Shown: positions 8,691 to 18,352 of the stretch, in pieces
How the letters are laid out: each line of letters starts with the position of its first letter
How positions within the stretch are numbered: position 1 is the first letter of the stretch
Assembly (NCBI GenBank): GCA_965221485.1
Contig: OZ244893.1
Coordinates: forward strand, 744,001-808,000
Source of the DNA: JAJEBT01 sp965221485
Lineage (GTDB): Bacteria; Pseudomonadota; Alphaproteobacteria; MPNO01; UBA830
Direction of reading: 5' to 3'
Length of the DNA stretch: 64,000 bases
Translations under genes and position numbers: made by a program
The notes under the pieces: generated by a model
Seen by the model: the letters and a program-made list of their open reading frames with translations, nothing else
Told to the model about the DNA's origin: nothing
Database searches by the model: none

Positions 8691-9104
8691 ATGGCTCGTG
8701 TAACCGTTGAGGACTGCGTCTTGAAGATTCCCAACCGTTTCCAGTTGGTGATCATGGCATCGCGCAGATCGAGAGAGCTTTCGGTGGGCAACGAGCCGAC
8801 GCTGGATCGTGACAACGACAAGAATCCGGTGATTGCGCTTCGTGAAATTGCCGAGGAAACTGTCTCTCTGGACCAACTTGAGCATTCGATCATCGAGAGC
8901 ATGCAGCGAAACGTTGATGATGACGATGTTGTCGAGGATGAGGATCGCCCGGTTGATCCGACCATAGAAGAATTCAGCCGGCTGAATGAAAGCGCCGAGA
9001 GTGAAGCCGGCACGGACGGTGCAAGTCCATCGGGCCCGGAAATGGCCTGGGCCCGGGCCGGAGCATTTGAGGATGTTGCTCCCGACGAAATGGACAAGGA
9101 TTAG
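8691..9104 (+). CDS. rpoZ: DNA-directed RNA polymerase omega subunit
   Basis: A 137-residue omega subunit. The N-terminal MARVTVEDCVLKIPNRFQLV and the following ASRRSREL are the standard omega core that clamps the beta-prime C-terminus and helps polymerase assembly and ppGpp response. After about residue 75 the protein continues into an acidic, low-complexity tail rich in Asp and Glu (DDDDVVEDED), a feature seen in alphaproteobacterial omega proteins, which are longer than the 91-residue E. coli one. The ATG follows a GGAGAA ribosome site. Its stop is 62 bases before the stringent-response gene, the conserved rpoZ–rsh arrangement. Confidence 0.95.
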   Translation: MARVTVEDCVLKIPNRFQLVIMASRRSRELSVGNEPTLDRDNDKNPVIALREIAEETVSLDQLEHSIIESMQRNVDDDDVVEDEDRPVDPTIEEFSRLNESAESEAGTDGASPSGPEMAWARAGAFEDVAPDEMDKD

Positions 9105-9166
9105 CCGCTGCTCAAGCACGCGGCCGTGCTGCCGGAAGAGCGGCTGAGCACGGGGACGGGCCCGGT

Positions 9167-11326
9167 ATGCTGACCCAGGCCGAACTTGTTGAACAGGTTT
9201 GCAAATACGATCAGTTCGTTGACAGGGACGCGATCGAACGCGCCTATGAATTCGCCATGGGGGCGCATGCTTCCCAGTTTCGTGCGTCGGGAGACCCCTA
9301 CTTCTCGCATCCGGTAGAAGTGGCCCGCATCCTGACAAACTATCGTCTTGACACCGCGTCAATTGTGACTGCGCTGCTTCACGATACGGTTGAGGATACG
9401 GGGGCTTCCCTTACCCGGATCCGCGAACTGTTCGGGGATGAGATCACGCTGCTTGTTGACGGTGTGACCAAACTCTCCAAACTGGAACTCCAGTCGAGTG
9501 GAGAGGTGCAGGCGGAAAACTTCCGGAAGCTCGTACTGGCCATCTCGGAAGATATCCGCGTGCTGCTGGTCAAACTGGCGGATCGTCTCCACAACATGCG
9601 CACGCTTGGTCATATTGCTGCAGCGGAAAAACGGCGCAGGATTGCCCAGGAGACGATGGATATCTTTGCGCCTCTGGCAGAGCGCATCGGCATTCAGGAA
9701 ATCAAGGAGGAGCTTGAGAATCTCTCCTTCCAGGAATTATATCCGGATGCCTGGGAATCAGTGACCGGCCGGCTTGCGTTCCTGCAGAGTCAGGGTGGGG
9801 ACATTGTCACGGAAATTTCGGATGAAATCGCGAGGGAGCTGGCCAAGGCCGATATCGAGGCCTGGGTTTTTGGGCGCATCAAGAAGCCGGTATCGATCTG
9901 GCGCAAGATGCGACGCAAGCACATACCCTTTGAACGCCTGACAGACATTATTGCATTTCGGGTTGTCGTGGCCTCCAACGAGGATTGCTACAAGGCGCTT
10001 GGCATTATCCATGAGGCCTACCGGGTGATTCCGGGTGAATTCGACGATTATATTTCCAATCCCAAACGGAACGGGTATCGATCACTCCACACTGCTGTAA
10101 TCGGACCCCGGTTGCACCGCATCGAGGTGCAGATCCGGACGACACAAATGCATGAGGTGGCAGAGTTCGGCGTTGCCGCCCACTGGCAGTACAAGCAGGG
10201 TGGGTTGTCGACGGAAGGACGGCAGTATCCGTGGGTGCACAGATTGCTGGAGATTCTGGAAAACGCAGGCAGTGCCGACGAATTCCTTGAAGACACCAAG
10301 CTCGACATGTATTCGGAACAGGTCTTTTGCTTCACACCCAAGGGTGACATCATTTCCCTGCCCCACGGTGCCACCGTTGTGGACTTTGCCTATGCTGTTC
10401 ATTCCGAGATCGGCGATCGCTGTGTCGGTGCCAGGGTCAATGGCAAAATGGTTCCCTTGCGCACGGAGCTGGGGAACGGAGATCAGATAGAAATTCTCAC
10501 CTCCGCTGACGGGGAACCGTCTGCGAACTGGGCCAACTGGATTGTGACAGCGAAGGCCCGGGCCCGGCTGCGGCGCTACATGCGTGACAGTCGGCGCGCG
10601 GAATTCATACGGCTCGGCCGCGCGATCATCGGGCAGGCCATTCATCATGCAGGGCTGACCCAGGAGGCCGATCTGATCGAAGGGCTGTGCGAGCGTTTCG
10701 ATAGCGAGAACGCCGATGTCCTGGCAGAGACCGTTGGGTCCGGCAATATCACGATGGAGGACATCGTCAGGGTACTCGGCAAATCGGGCGCAGGCAGCGG
10801 AAGCGGCTCGGGGGGGACAAAGGCCGTGGATGACAACGTTATACCCATGCACGGCCCCGACGACCTTTCGGCAGGATCGCTCCCGATCCGGGGCCTTGCA
10901 CCGGGCATGGCTGTCCACTACGCGACATGCTGCCACCCGTTACCGGGAGACAGGATTGTTGGCATACTGACGCGTGGGGAGGGTGTGGTCATCCATACGC
11001 GGGACTGTGAAACCCTTGACAACCTGACCGATACGCCGGAACGATGGATTGAAGTGTCATGGGAATTCGGGCCGGACGCTCCAAAAATTCATGTCGGACA
11101 AGTGGATCTGACACTGGTCAACGAGCCGGGTGCTCTCGGCAAGGTCACAACATCGATCGGAAGCCACGGCGGCAATATCAGCAATCTGAAAGTCACCAGC
11201 CGGTCGTCCGACTTTTTCCAGATGGCAATCGATATCGAGGTGGAATCATCCAGCCATCTGGGAGATATCATTGCGGCCTTGCGTACAGCGGGCGAAATCG
11301 TTTCCGCTGAACGAACGCGCGGCTAG
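9167..11326 (+). CDS. spoT: Bifunctional (p)ppGpp synthetase/hydrolase (RelA/SpoT family)
   Basis: A 719-residue Rsh enzyme, the usual full length. The N-terminal hydrolase domain keeps the HD metal site: His48 (FSHPVEVARIL) and His72-Asp73 (LLHDTVEDT). The synthetase domain follows with NPKRNGYRSLHT and the IEVQIRT strand. A TGS domain (VFCFTPKGDIISLPHGA) comes next, then a helical/zinc-finger-like region with YATCCHPLPGD, and a C-terminal ACT domain (LVNEPGALGKVT). With the HD residues intact the protein should both make and degrade ppGpp, the single-enzyme situation of most alphaproteobacteria. A short Gly/Ser linker (residues about 544-552) precedes the regulatory half. It sits between rpoZ and pdxJ as in related genomes. 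Confidence 0.95.
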   Translation: MLTQAELVEQVCKYDQFVDRDAIERAYEFAMGAHASQFRASGDPYFSHPVEVARILTNYRLDTASIVTALLHDTVEDTGASLTRIRELFGDEITLLVDGVTKLSKLELQSSGEVQAENFRKLVLAISEDIRVLLVKLADRLHNMRTLGHIAAAEKRRRIAQETMDIFAPLAERIGIQEIKEELENLSFQELYPDAWESVTGRLAFLQSQGGDIVTEISDEIARELAKADIEAWVFGRIKKPVSIWRKMRRKHIPFERLTDIIAFRVVVASNEDCYKALGIIHEAYRVIPGEFDDYISNPKRNGYRSLHTAVIGPRLHRIEVQIRTTQMHEVAEFGVAAHWQYKQGGLSTEGRQYPWVHRLLEILENAGSADEFLEDTKLDMYSEQVFCFTPKGDIISLPHGATVVDFAYAVHSEIGDRCVGARVNGKMVPLRTELGNGDQIEILTSADGEPSANWANWIVTAKARARLRRYMRDSRRAEFIRLGRAIIGQAIHHAGLTQEADLIEGLCERFDSENADVLAETVGSGNITMEDIVRVLGKSGAGSGSGSGGTKAVDDNVIPMHGPDDLSAGSLPIRGLAPGMAVHYATCCHPLPGDRIVGILTRGEGVVIHTRDCETLDNLTDTPERWIEVSWEFGPDAPKIHVGQVDLTLVNEPGALGKVTTSIGSHGGNISNLKVTSRSSDFFQMAIDIEVESSSHLGDIIAALRTAGEIVSAERTRG

Positions 11327-11401
11327 CTTATTCCGGGCAATGCTGGCAGCGGTTCCCCGCGCTTACTCGCGACATCGTCCGTTGATCGGAAGCGGCCGGA
11401 A

Positions 11402-12181
11402 ATGAAACCGCGCCACCTCCGGCTGGGGGTCAATGTTGATCATGTTGCAACCATCCGCAATGCCCGGGGCGGTCTGCATCCGGATCCGGTGCGGGCTGCT
11501 GTCGCGGCTGCGAAAGCGGGTGCCGACGGGATTACGGCACATCTGCGAGAGGATCGGCGTCACATCAGGGACGAGGATATCGTGCGTCTCGTCTCCGACG
11601 TTGGTCTTCCCCTGAACCTTGAAATGGCTGCAACCGAAGAAATGACGGAAATCGCGCTGCGCCATCAACCCCGGTCGGCGTGTATTGTGCCCGAAAAAAG
11701 GGAGGAACGTACGACCGAGGGTGGTCTCGACGCCGTCGCGGGAGGTGATCGCCTCTTGCCGATCATCCGACGGTTGACCGATACCGGAATCCGCGTCTCG
11801 CTCTTTATCGAACCGGAACCGGAGCAGATCGATGCAGCGGGGGCACTTGGTGCCCCGGTCGTGGAGCTGCATACCGGAGCCTTCTGCCGAGCGGAAGGAC
11901 CGGATCGGGCGACAGCTTTGCGACAGATCGAATTGGCAGCGGCCCACGCTGAGGCCGTCGGAATCGAATGTCATGCCGGTCATGGACTGGATTTTGATAC
12001 GGTGCCGGACATCGCTGCCATTTCGACAATTGTCGAATTGAATATCGGGCATTTCCTGATCAGCGAGGCCATTTTTGAAGGGCTGGAGACCACCGTCAAG
12101 CGGATGCGTGAAATCATGGACGGTGCCCGGCCCCGGGCAACTGAAGCAGTCGGCCGTGTCGGGGAGTCGCAGCAGAAATGA
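11402..12181 (+). CDS. pdxJ: Pyridoxine 5'-phosphate synthase
   Basis: A 259-residue TIM-barrel enzyme that condenses 1-deoxyxylulose 5-phosphate with 3-amino-1-hydroxyacetone 1-phosphate to give pyridoxine 5'-phosphate, the last ring-forming step of the DXP-dependent vitamin B6 route. The N-terminus shows LGVNVDHVATIRNARGG, with the catalytic-site His and Asn, then ADGITAHLREDRRHI; the Glu-His pair of the active site is in CHAGHGLDF near the C-terminus. The stop overlaps the ATG of acpS in an ATGA junction. The pdxJ–acpS–lepB order is standard in proteobacteria. Confidence 0.95.
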   Translation: MKPRHLRLGVNVDHVATIRNARGGLHPDPVRAAVAAAKAGADGITAHLREDRRHIRDEDIVRLVSDVGLPLNLEMAATEEMTEIALRHQPRSACIVPEKREERTTEGGLDAVAGGDRLLPIIRRLTDTGIRVSLFIEPEPEQIDAAGALGAPVVELHTGAFCRAEGPDRATALRQIELAAAHAEAVGIECHAGHGLDFDTVPDIAAISTIVELNIGHFLISEAIFEGLETTVKRMREIMDGARPRATEAVGRVGESQQK

Positions 12182-12585
12182 TCATCGGGCTCGGCAGCGA
12201 TATCATTGATATCCGAAGAATCGAGCGGACTCTGGCCCGGTTCGGTACACGATTTACGCATCGTTGCTTCACAGAGGTGGAGCGGCGCAAATGTGACGTC
12301 CGTCGGCTTCGGGCGGCAAGTTATGCACGCCGGTATGCTGCCAAGGAAGCCTGCGCCAAGGCGCTCGGGACCGGCTTTCGCCGTGGTGTATTCTGGCGTG
12401 ACCTTGGTGTCGTGAACAGGCCTGGCGGGCAACCGGCCATGGAACTGACGGGCGGCGCCCTGGAGCGTCTGCAGGAACTGACCCCCGAGGGAATGGAAGC
12501 GGTCATTCATGTCACGATAACGGACGAGCCGCCACTGGCCGAAGCGGTCGTCATGATTACGGCCATTCCGGTTTCAGCAGACTGA
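12178..12585 (+). CDS. acpS: Holo-[acyl-carrier-protein] synthase
   Basis: A 135-residue 4'-phosphopantetheinyl transferase of the AcpS type, which activates acyl carrier protein from CoA. The Mg2+-binding Asp is in IIGLGSDIIDIRRIER and the conserved Glu in the AAKEACAKALGTG block. The length matches the family. Its ATG overlaps the pdxJ stop, so translation is likely coupled. The downstream lepB begins 16 bases after the stop. Confidence 0.93.
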   Translation: MIIGLGSDIIDIRRIERTLARFGTRFTHRCFTEVERRKCDVRRLRAASYARRYAAKEACAKALGTGFRRGVFWRDLGVVNRPGGQPAMELTGGALERLQELTPEGMEAVIHVTITDEPPLAEAVVMITAIPVSAD

Positions 12586-12601
12586 AAGGGATCATAGAGG
12601 T

Positions 12602-13369
12602 TTGTCGAGGCAATCAAATCCAAAGGCGAAACGGGCGAAGAAAAAGGAATCCGGAGGATTTCGGGAAACGGTCAAGACGCTGGTGTATGCAGTTCTGATC
12701 GCTCTTGTGATCAGAACGTTTGCGTTCGAGCCCTTCAACATTCCTTCCGGATCGATGATTCCGACCTTGCTGGTGGGCGATTTCCTGTTTGTGTCGAAGT
12801 ACTCCTACGGTTACAGCAGGCATTCCTTGCCGTTCAGCTTGCCACTCATTCCGGAACGCATCCTCGAGTCCACCCCCGAAAGGGGTGATGTTGCGGTCTT
12901 CAAACTTCCGAAAGACAACAGCACTGACTATATCAAGCGAATCGTCGGCTTGCCGGGTGACCGAATTCAGGTGAAAGACGGACGCCTGCATATCAATGGG
13001 ACAGTCATGCCGCGCAAGCGCGTGTCCGATTACCCCCTTGGGTCCTTTGGCGCCAGGGCGGTGCAGTATGTGGAGACGCTGCCAGGTGGACGACAGCATC
13101 TGATTGTGGAAAGACGCGGTGATGTCGGCAGTCTCGACAATACCGGCGTTTACACGGTTCCCAGGGATCATGTGTTTGCGATGGGTGATAACCGGGACGA
13201 CTCGCTTGACAGCCGGGTTCTGATCGACGTGGGCTTTGTCCCGATCAGGAACCTGATCGGACGCGCAGAATTTCTGTTCTTTTCTCATGATTCCTCGGCC
13301 CGGCTCTGGGAAATCTGGAAATGGCCGACGGCCATCCGGTGGTCGCGGTTGTTTCAGGCGATCGAGTGA
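12602..13369 (+). CDS. lepB: Signal peptidase I
   Basis: A 255-residue inner-membrane serine protease that removes signal peptides from exported proteins. A Lys-rich cytoplasmic tail is followed by one transmembrane helix (about residues 24-42). The catalytic Ser51 lies in IPSGSMIPTL and the general-base Lys112 in DYIKRIVGLPGD; the GDNRDDSLDSR box is near residue 200. The start is a TTG preceded by AAAGGG; no ATG or GTG is available before the membrane helix. The gene is followed 13 bases later by rnc, the usual lepB–rnc–era order. Confidence 0.93.
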   Translation: MSRQSNPKAKRAKKKESGGFRETVKTLVYAVLIALVIRTFAFEPFNIPSGSMIPTLLVGDFLFVSKYSYGYSRHSLPFSLPLIPERILESTPERGDVAVFKLPKDNSTDYIKRIVGLPGDRIQVKDGRLHINGTVMPRKRVSDYPLGSFGARAVQYVETLPGGRQHLIVERRGDVGSLDNTGVYTVPRDHVFAMGDNRDDSLDSRVLIDVGFVPIRNLIGRAEFLFFSHDSSARLWEIWKWPTAIRWSRLFQAIE

Positions 13370-13382
13370 GCCTCCAGCACCC

Positions 13383-14069
13383 ATGAGCCGTGACGATGCC
13401 GGATACCGCGAGCTGGAGAAGGAGTTGCGATACCGGTTCAGGGACGCGAACAGGTTGCAACAGGCGCTGACGCACCGAAGCTGGAACGCTGCCGCTTCCG
13501 GATCCGATTACGAACGGCTCGAGTTTCTGGGAGATCGGGTTTTGGCGCTCATCATCACCGAGTTGCTGCTTGGACGTTTTCCGCAGGCGTCGGAAGGCAA
13601 GCTCGGGGCAAAACTGTCTGTTCTCGTGAGTGGCCGGGTTCTGGCAGATATCGGACGCAGTCTTTCTCTCAGCCAATTTATCCTTGCCGCCGAGGGCGGA
13701 AGGGAACCCTCTCCGGCCCAGCGCGACTCGGTGATTGCCGATTGTTGTGAAGCCGTTATTGGCGGGCTGTATCTCGATGGAGGTCTGGATGCGGCCAGAA
13801 CATTTGTGCGGCGTTTCTGGGGACCCCTGATTGATACCGACATGTCCCGTCCTGCAAAAACCGAATTGCAGGAATGGGCGCAGGGTCAGGGACTGCCGCT
13901 TCCCAGATACAGGACCGTGACGAAGACGGGTCCGGCTCACGAGCCCGAGTTTACGGTTGAACTGGTGGTATCCGGCTGTCCCACCGTTGAGGCTACGGGT
14001 CCGACCATTCGTTCTGCCGAGCAGAGGGCTGCGGAAAGGATGCTCGGGGTTCTGGGATTGCCTCATTGA
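13383..14069 (+). CDS. rnc: Ribonuclease III
   Basis: A 228-residue double-strand-specific endoribonuclease that processes rRNA precursors and structured mRNAs. The signature helix is at residues 44-55 (ERLEFLGDRVLA), carrying Glu44, Glu47 and Asp51; the second acidic pair is in SVIADCCEAVIGG. A double-stranded-RNA-binding domain occupies roughly residues 155-225. The ATG at 13383 starts just before the conserved YRELEKELRYRF segment; an upstream extension overlapping lepB is rejected. The stop overlaps the TTG start of era. Confidence 0.94.
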   Translation: MSRDDAGYRELEKELRYRFRDANRLQQALTHRSWNAAASGSDYERLEFLGDRVLALIITELLLGRFPQASEGKLGAKLSVLVSGRVLADIGRSLSLSQFILAAEGGREPSPAQRDSVIADCCEAVIGGLYLDGGLDAARTFVRRFWGPLIDTDMSRPAKTELQEWAQGQGLPLPRYRTVTKTGPAHEPEFTVELVVSGCPTVEATGPTIRSAEQRAAERMLGVLGLPH

Positions 14070-14989
14070 ACAAGGGAGAAGACAGTGCGGAACGGTGTGG
14101 TGTGGTGGCCCTTCTGGGCGCCACCAATGCCGGAAAGTCGACCCTGCTGAACCGGATCGTCGGAGCCAAGGTTTCGATTGTCACTCCCAGGGTCCAGACG
14201 ACCCGTACGAGAATCATGGGAATCGTTGCGGTTGGTGCGTCGCAACTGGTGTTTATTGATACACCCGGGATTTTCACACCGCGCCGCCGGCTGGACCGGT
14301 CCATGGTCGGGGCGGCCTGGCAAGGGGCTGCGGACGCGAATGTTGTCGCGGTCCTGATTGATGCCAGGGCCGGCCTGAGACAGGCTTCAAGGCAGATCAT
14401 TGATCGACTGTCGAAGGGGCGGAGAAAGTCGGCCGTCTGTATCCTGAACAAGATCGACCTGGTGCGGCGGGACCGTTTGCTGCCTTTGATTGACGAACTC
14501 CGGACCACCGGGATCTTCGGCGATTTTTTCATGGTTTCCGCGGCTACCGGGGATGGCGTTGACGATCTGAAGCGGGAACTGGCCGGACGAATGCCTGTCG
14601 GACCATGGCTGTTCCCTCCGGATCAGCTCTCGGATATGAATGATCGCCTGTTTGCTGCGGAATTGACCCGCGAGAAACTGTTTCTCCAGCTGCGGGACGA
14701 GTTGCCTTATCACGTGACCGTCGAGACCGATTCGTGGGACAGTTTCGCCAACGGGAGTGTCAGGCTGAGACAGACGATTTATGTCGAGCGCGAGACCCAC
14801 AAGGGTATTGTTCTGGGCCGCGGCGGAGCCCTTGTGAAAGGGATAAGGGAACGTGTCCAGCGCGAACTCATGGAAATGTTGGACTGTGAGGTGCATCTGT
14901 TCCTGTTTGTAAAGGTGCGGCGGAACTGGATTGATGATCCGGAACGTTATCGGGACTGGGGACTGGACTTCCCTCCCGACCCGGAGTGA
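14066..14989 (+). CDS. era: GTPase Era
   Basis: A 307-residue ribosome-assembly GTPase that binds the 3' end of 16S rRNA. Walker A is at residues 18-25 (GATNAGKS), the G3 DTPGIF and G4 NKIDLV boxes follow, and the C-terminal KH RNA-binding domain shows ETHKGIVLGRGG. The start is a TTG overlapping the rnc stop by four bases, giving tight coupling. A 257-base untranslated stretch follows before recO; I see no gene or clear signal in it. Confidence 0.94.
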   Translation: MNKGEDSAERCGVVALLGATNAGKSTLLNRIVGAKVSIVTPRVQTTRTRIMGIVAVGASQLVFIDTPGIFTPRRRLDRSMVGAAWQGAADANVVAVLIDARAGLRQASRQIIDRLSKGRRKSAVCILNKIDLVRRDRLLPLIDELRTTGIFGDFFMVSAATGDGVDDLKRELAGRMPVGPWLFPPDQLSDMNDRLFAAELTREKLFLQLRDELPYHVTVETDSWDSFANGSVRLRQTIYVERETHKGIVLGRGGALVKGIRERVQRELMEMLDCEVHLFLFVKVRRNWIDDPERYRDWGLDFPPDPE

Positions 14990-15246
14990 TGAAAGGTCTG
15001 TCCGGGTTGCGCCAACCGGGTCTGACCGGTCAGGCTGGCCTTTCGGACATCTGGCCATCTATCAGTACCGGTCGGCATCTACTGTGATCCGGTCCGGTCT
15101 GGCGGCTGCGGCTGCCGTCGGTAATGCCATCGACCGAAACAACGCCGGACGTCCGGCTGGAGACTGGGGGAAGGGATGGACAACAATGCTGCCGCTTCGT
15201 GACCGGTCATTCCCGGTTTCGAAGCCCATGATCATGGACCAGCCGC

Positions 15247-15990
15247 ATGGAATGGGCTGACAGGGGTTTTGTGCTGTCGGCTCGCAAGCATGGTGAGCAC
15301 GCGGTGATTGCCAGTTTGCTCACTCAGGAACGGGGAAGACACGCAGGGCTGGTAAGAGGTGGTGCAGGACGCCGCGCACGTGGAATTTATCAGCCCGGAA
15401 ATCTGGTCGATGCGCGCTGGAGGGCGCGTCTGGAAGAGAACCTGGGAACCTACAGTTGTGAGCTCGATTATGCTTACAGCGCCCGATTCCTGAATGAGGA
15501 GATTCCGCTTCTGGCGGTTCTTTCGACGACAGCCGTTCTTGATCGCCTGCTGCCCGAGCGGGAGCCTTGCCCTCGTCTGTTTGAGGGTTTTCATGAACTT
15601 GTCAGGATCATGGAAGAACAGGAGGACTGGATCCGTTATCTCGTGCGCTGGGAACTCCTGCTTATGACCGAACTCGGATACGGGCTTGACCTGACCCAGT
15701 GCGCTGTCACTGGCCGAACCGACGATCTGGTTTATGTGTCACCACGCAGCGGGCGCGCCGTAAGCAGGGAAGCCGGACAGCCCTGGCATGACAGGTTGTT
15801 TAGGCTCCCATCGTTTCTCCTGGGCGAAAATGCTGCGTCCGTGGAGAACGAGAGTCTGGAAGGTTTGCGACTGACGGGTCATTTTCTCACAAAGTGCGCT
15901 CGCGAGTCCGGCGTGAAACGCCTTCCGGAAATTCGGGATCAATTTATTGACAGATTGTCGCGAAAGCCTACTATATGTGGCGGGAAATAG
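15247..15990 (+). CDS. recO: DNA repair protein RecO
   Basis: A 247-residue RecO, the recombination mediator that works with RecR to load RecA on SSB-coated single strands. The N-terminal OB fold is recognisable from DRGFVLSARKHGEHAVIASL, followed by GLVRGGAGRRARG and the helical domain with LLTELGYGLDLTQCAVTG-type sequence. The alphaproteobacterial zinc-finger cysteines are reduced: only one Cys is evident in the CAVTGRTDD segment. It lies between era and parC as usual, and its stop is three bases before the parC start. Confidence 0.92.
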   Translation: MEWADRGFVLSARKHGEHAVIASLLTQERGRHAGLVRGGAGRRARGIYQPGNLVDARWRARLEENLGTYSCELDYAYSARFLNEEIPLLAVLSTTAVLDRLLPEREPCPRLFEGFHELVRIMEEQEDWIRYLVRWELLLMTELGYGLDLTQCAVTGRTDDLVYVSPRSGRAVSREAGQPWHDRLFRLPSFLLGENAASVENESLEGLRLTGHFLTKCARESGVKRLPEIRDQFIDRLSRKPTICGGK

Positions 15991-15993
15991 CAG

Positions 15994-18240
15994 GTGACTC
16001 CTGAATTCATGAATGACCAAAGTCTCGTAACGGATACCGAGGATGTTCCTTTTGCAGATGCGCTTGGTGAGCGTTATCTGGCCTATGCCCTGTCCACGAT
16101 AACCTCTCGCTCTCTCGCGGATGTTCGCGACGGCCTGAAGCCGGTACAGCGGCGTCTGCTGTATGCGATGCTTCAGCTTCGACTTGATCCGGCCTCGGGT
16201 TTCAAGAAGTGCGCGCGCGTCGTGGGCGACGTGATTGGCCGGTACCATCCTCACGGCGATACTGCCGTCTATGACGCCCTGGTCCGCCTCGCCCAGGACT
16301 TCTCGGCCCGTTATCCACTGGTGGAGGGGCAAGGAAACTTTGGCAATGTCGATGGCGACAATGCCGCGGCGATGCGATACACGGAAGCCCGTCTGACCGC
16401 ATATGCCGTGGCCATGCTTGAAGGGATTGACCAGGACGCGGTCGATTTCCGGGAAACCTATGATGGCTCCGAGGAGGAGCCGGTGTTGTTGCCGGCCAGG
16501 GTTCCCAATCTTCTGTGCAATGGCGTCAACGGGATCGCTGTCGGAATGGCAACGAGCATCCCACCGCACAATCTCGAAGAAATCTGTCGTGCCTTGCTTC
16601 ATCTTCTGAAATATCCGGGTGCGACCATAGCCAAGCTGGTGGAACTGATCCCTGGTCCCGATTTTCCGGGAGGAGGTGTCCTGGTCGAGGATCATGACTC
16701 GGTCATTGAATCCTATGCCACAGGTCGGGGGTCGTTTCGCCTGCGCGCCAGATGGCGTGTGGAAAAATTGCAGCGCGGCCAATATCGGATTCTGGTGACA
16801 GAAATTCCGTATCAGGTTGCGAAGGGAAGACTCGTTGAGAAGATTGCCGATCTGCTGAACTCCAGGAAGCTGCCGCTTCTTGATGATGTCAGGGATGAGA
16901 GCGCCGAAGACATCCGACTGGTTCTGGAGCCCCGCAATCGTTCGGTGGAACCGGAACGGCTTATGGAACAGCTGTTCCGTCTGACAGATCTCGAAGTTCG
17001 CATTTCACTCAACATGAATGCTCTCGATGACGGTCGGGTCCCCCGTGTCATGAATCTCCGCGAGGTGCTGGCCGCGTATCTTGCCCATCTTGAGAATATC
17101 CTGTTTCGCACCACGCGGCATCGTCTCGGAAAGATTGAGCATCGTCTTGAGGTGCTGGAGGGTTACCTTGTCGCCTATCTGAATCTCGACGAGGTCATTC
17201 GCGTGATTCGCGAAGAGGAACAGCCGAAACCGGTCATGATGGACAAATGGGATCTCACCGATACCCAGGCTGAAGCGATTCTCGAGATGCGGTTGCGGGC
17301 GTTGCGTCGGCTTGAGGAAATCGCAATTCGGAAGGAACATGGGAGCCTGATCGAGGAACGTCAGTCACTGCAGGAGCTTCTTCGCAACGAAGGAAAACGC
17401 AAGCAGGTGCTGGCGACCTGGATTTCCGGGATGCGGAAACAATTCGGCAAGGATACAGCTCTCGGGACGAGAAGGACTGAAATCCTGCGGAGCGCACCCG
17501 AGATCCCCGATGTTTTTGACGATCTGATCGAGGACGAGCCTGTGACGGTCATATGCTCGGAGCGCGGATGGACCCGGGTTGTCAAGGGGCACTCCGAGGG
17601 ATCGCCAGGTTTCCGCTACAAGGATGGCGATCGCGAGCGCTTCGTGGTGCGGGCGAGGACAACGGACCGGCTTCTTGCCTTTGCGACCAATGGCCGCTTC
17701 TACACGCTTATGGTCAATCGGTTGCCAAGCGGGCGCGGCCACGGAGAGCCTATCCGGCTGATGGTTGATCTGCCCAATGATCAGGACATTGTCGCCCTGT
17801 TTGTACATCGGTCCGGAGAACGACTCGTGGTCGCGTCACGGGACGGACGCGGGTTCATTGTTGCAGAGGACAATCTCGTTGCGCAGACCCGCAGTGGCAA
17901 GCAGGTCCTGAATGTCGGCGAAAACAATGAGGCGGCGGCCTGCGCTCCGGTGGAAGGTGATGCGGTCGCAGTCATCGGAGACAATCGGAAGCTGCTGGTG
18001 TTTTCCCTGAATGATCTGCCCGAAATGCCCAGGGGCAGGGGGGTGAAGCTTCAGACCTACAGGGATGGCGGCCTTCTGGATGTCACCACCTTCGAACTCG
18101 CCCGGGGGTTGCCGTGGCGAACCGGTTCAGGGGTCCGGCGCGAGACACAGTTGAGGGAGTGGCTCGGAAAGAGGGGGCTGGCAGGACGAAGGGTCATGCG
18201 TGGTTTTCCGAAAAGCGGGCGCTTTGGCAACTACGAATAG
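15994..18240 (+). CDS. parC: DNA topoisomerase IV subunit A
   Basis: A 748-residue type IIA topoisomerase subunit that decatenates replicated chromosomes with ParE. The DNA-cleaving Tyr129 is in AAMRYTEARLT, within the winged-helix region that also carries the quinolone-region segment VGDVIGRYHPHGD. A long coiled-coil gate and a six-bladed beta-pinwheel C-terminal domain follow. The absence of a full GyrA box and the length favour ParC over GyrA. The start given is GTG at 15994; an ATG at 16009 would shorten it by five residues. Confidence 0.93.
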   Translation: MTPEFMNDQSLVTDTEDVPFADALGERYLAYALSTITSRSLADVRDGLKPVQRRLLYAMLQLRLDPASGFKKCARVVGDVIGRYHPHGDTAVYDALVRLAQDFSARYPLVEGQGNFGNVDGDNAAAMRYTEARLTAYAVAMLEGIDQDAVDFRETYDGSEEEPVLLPARVPNLLCNGVNGIAVGMATSIPPHNLEEICRALLHLLKYPGATIAKLVELIPGPDFPGGGVLVEDHDSVIESYATGRGSFRLRARWRVEKLQRGQYRILVTEIPYQVAKGRLVEKIADLLNSRKLPLLDDVRDESAEDIRLVLEPRNRSVEPERLMEQLFRLTDLEVRISLNMNALDDGRVPRVMNLREVLAAYLAHLENILFRTTRHRLGKIEHRLEVLEGYLVAYLNLDEVIRVIREEEQPKPVMMDKWDLTDTQAEAILEMRLRALRRLEEIAIRKEHGSLIEERQSLQELLRNEGKRKQVLATWISGMRKQFGKDTALGTRRTEILRSAPEIPDVFDDLIEDEPVTVICSERGWTRVVKGHSEGSPGFRYKDGDRERFVVRARTTDRLLAFATNGRFYTLMVNRLPSGRGHGEPIRLMVDLPNDQDIVALFVHRSGERLVVASRDGRGFIVAEDNLVAQTRSGKQVLNVGENNEAAACAPVEGDAVAVIGDNRKLLVFSLNDLPEMPRGRGVKLQTYRDGGLLDVTTFELARGLPWRTGSGVRRETQLREWLGKRGLAGRRVMRGFPKSGRFGNYE

Positions 18241-18352
18241 ATTGGTCGTTGTCACGCATTCGAGTGCAATGAAGCCTGATCACCTGACCGGGACCGAAGT
18301 CGGGTGCCGGCTCAGGGAGCACGAAAGCCGGAAACCTTGCCCGGGAAACCGT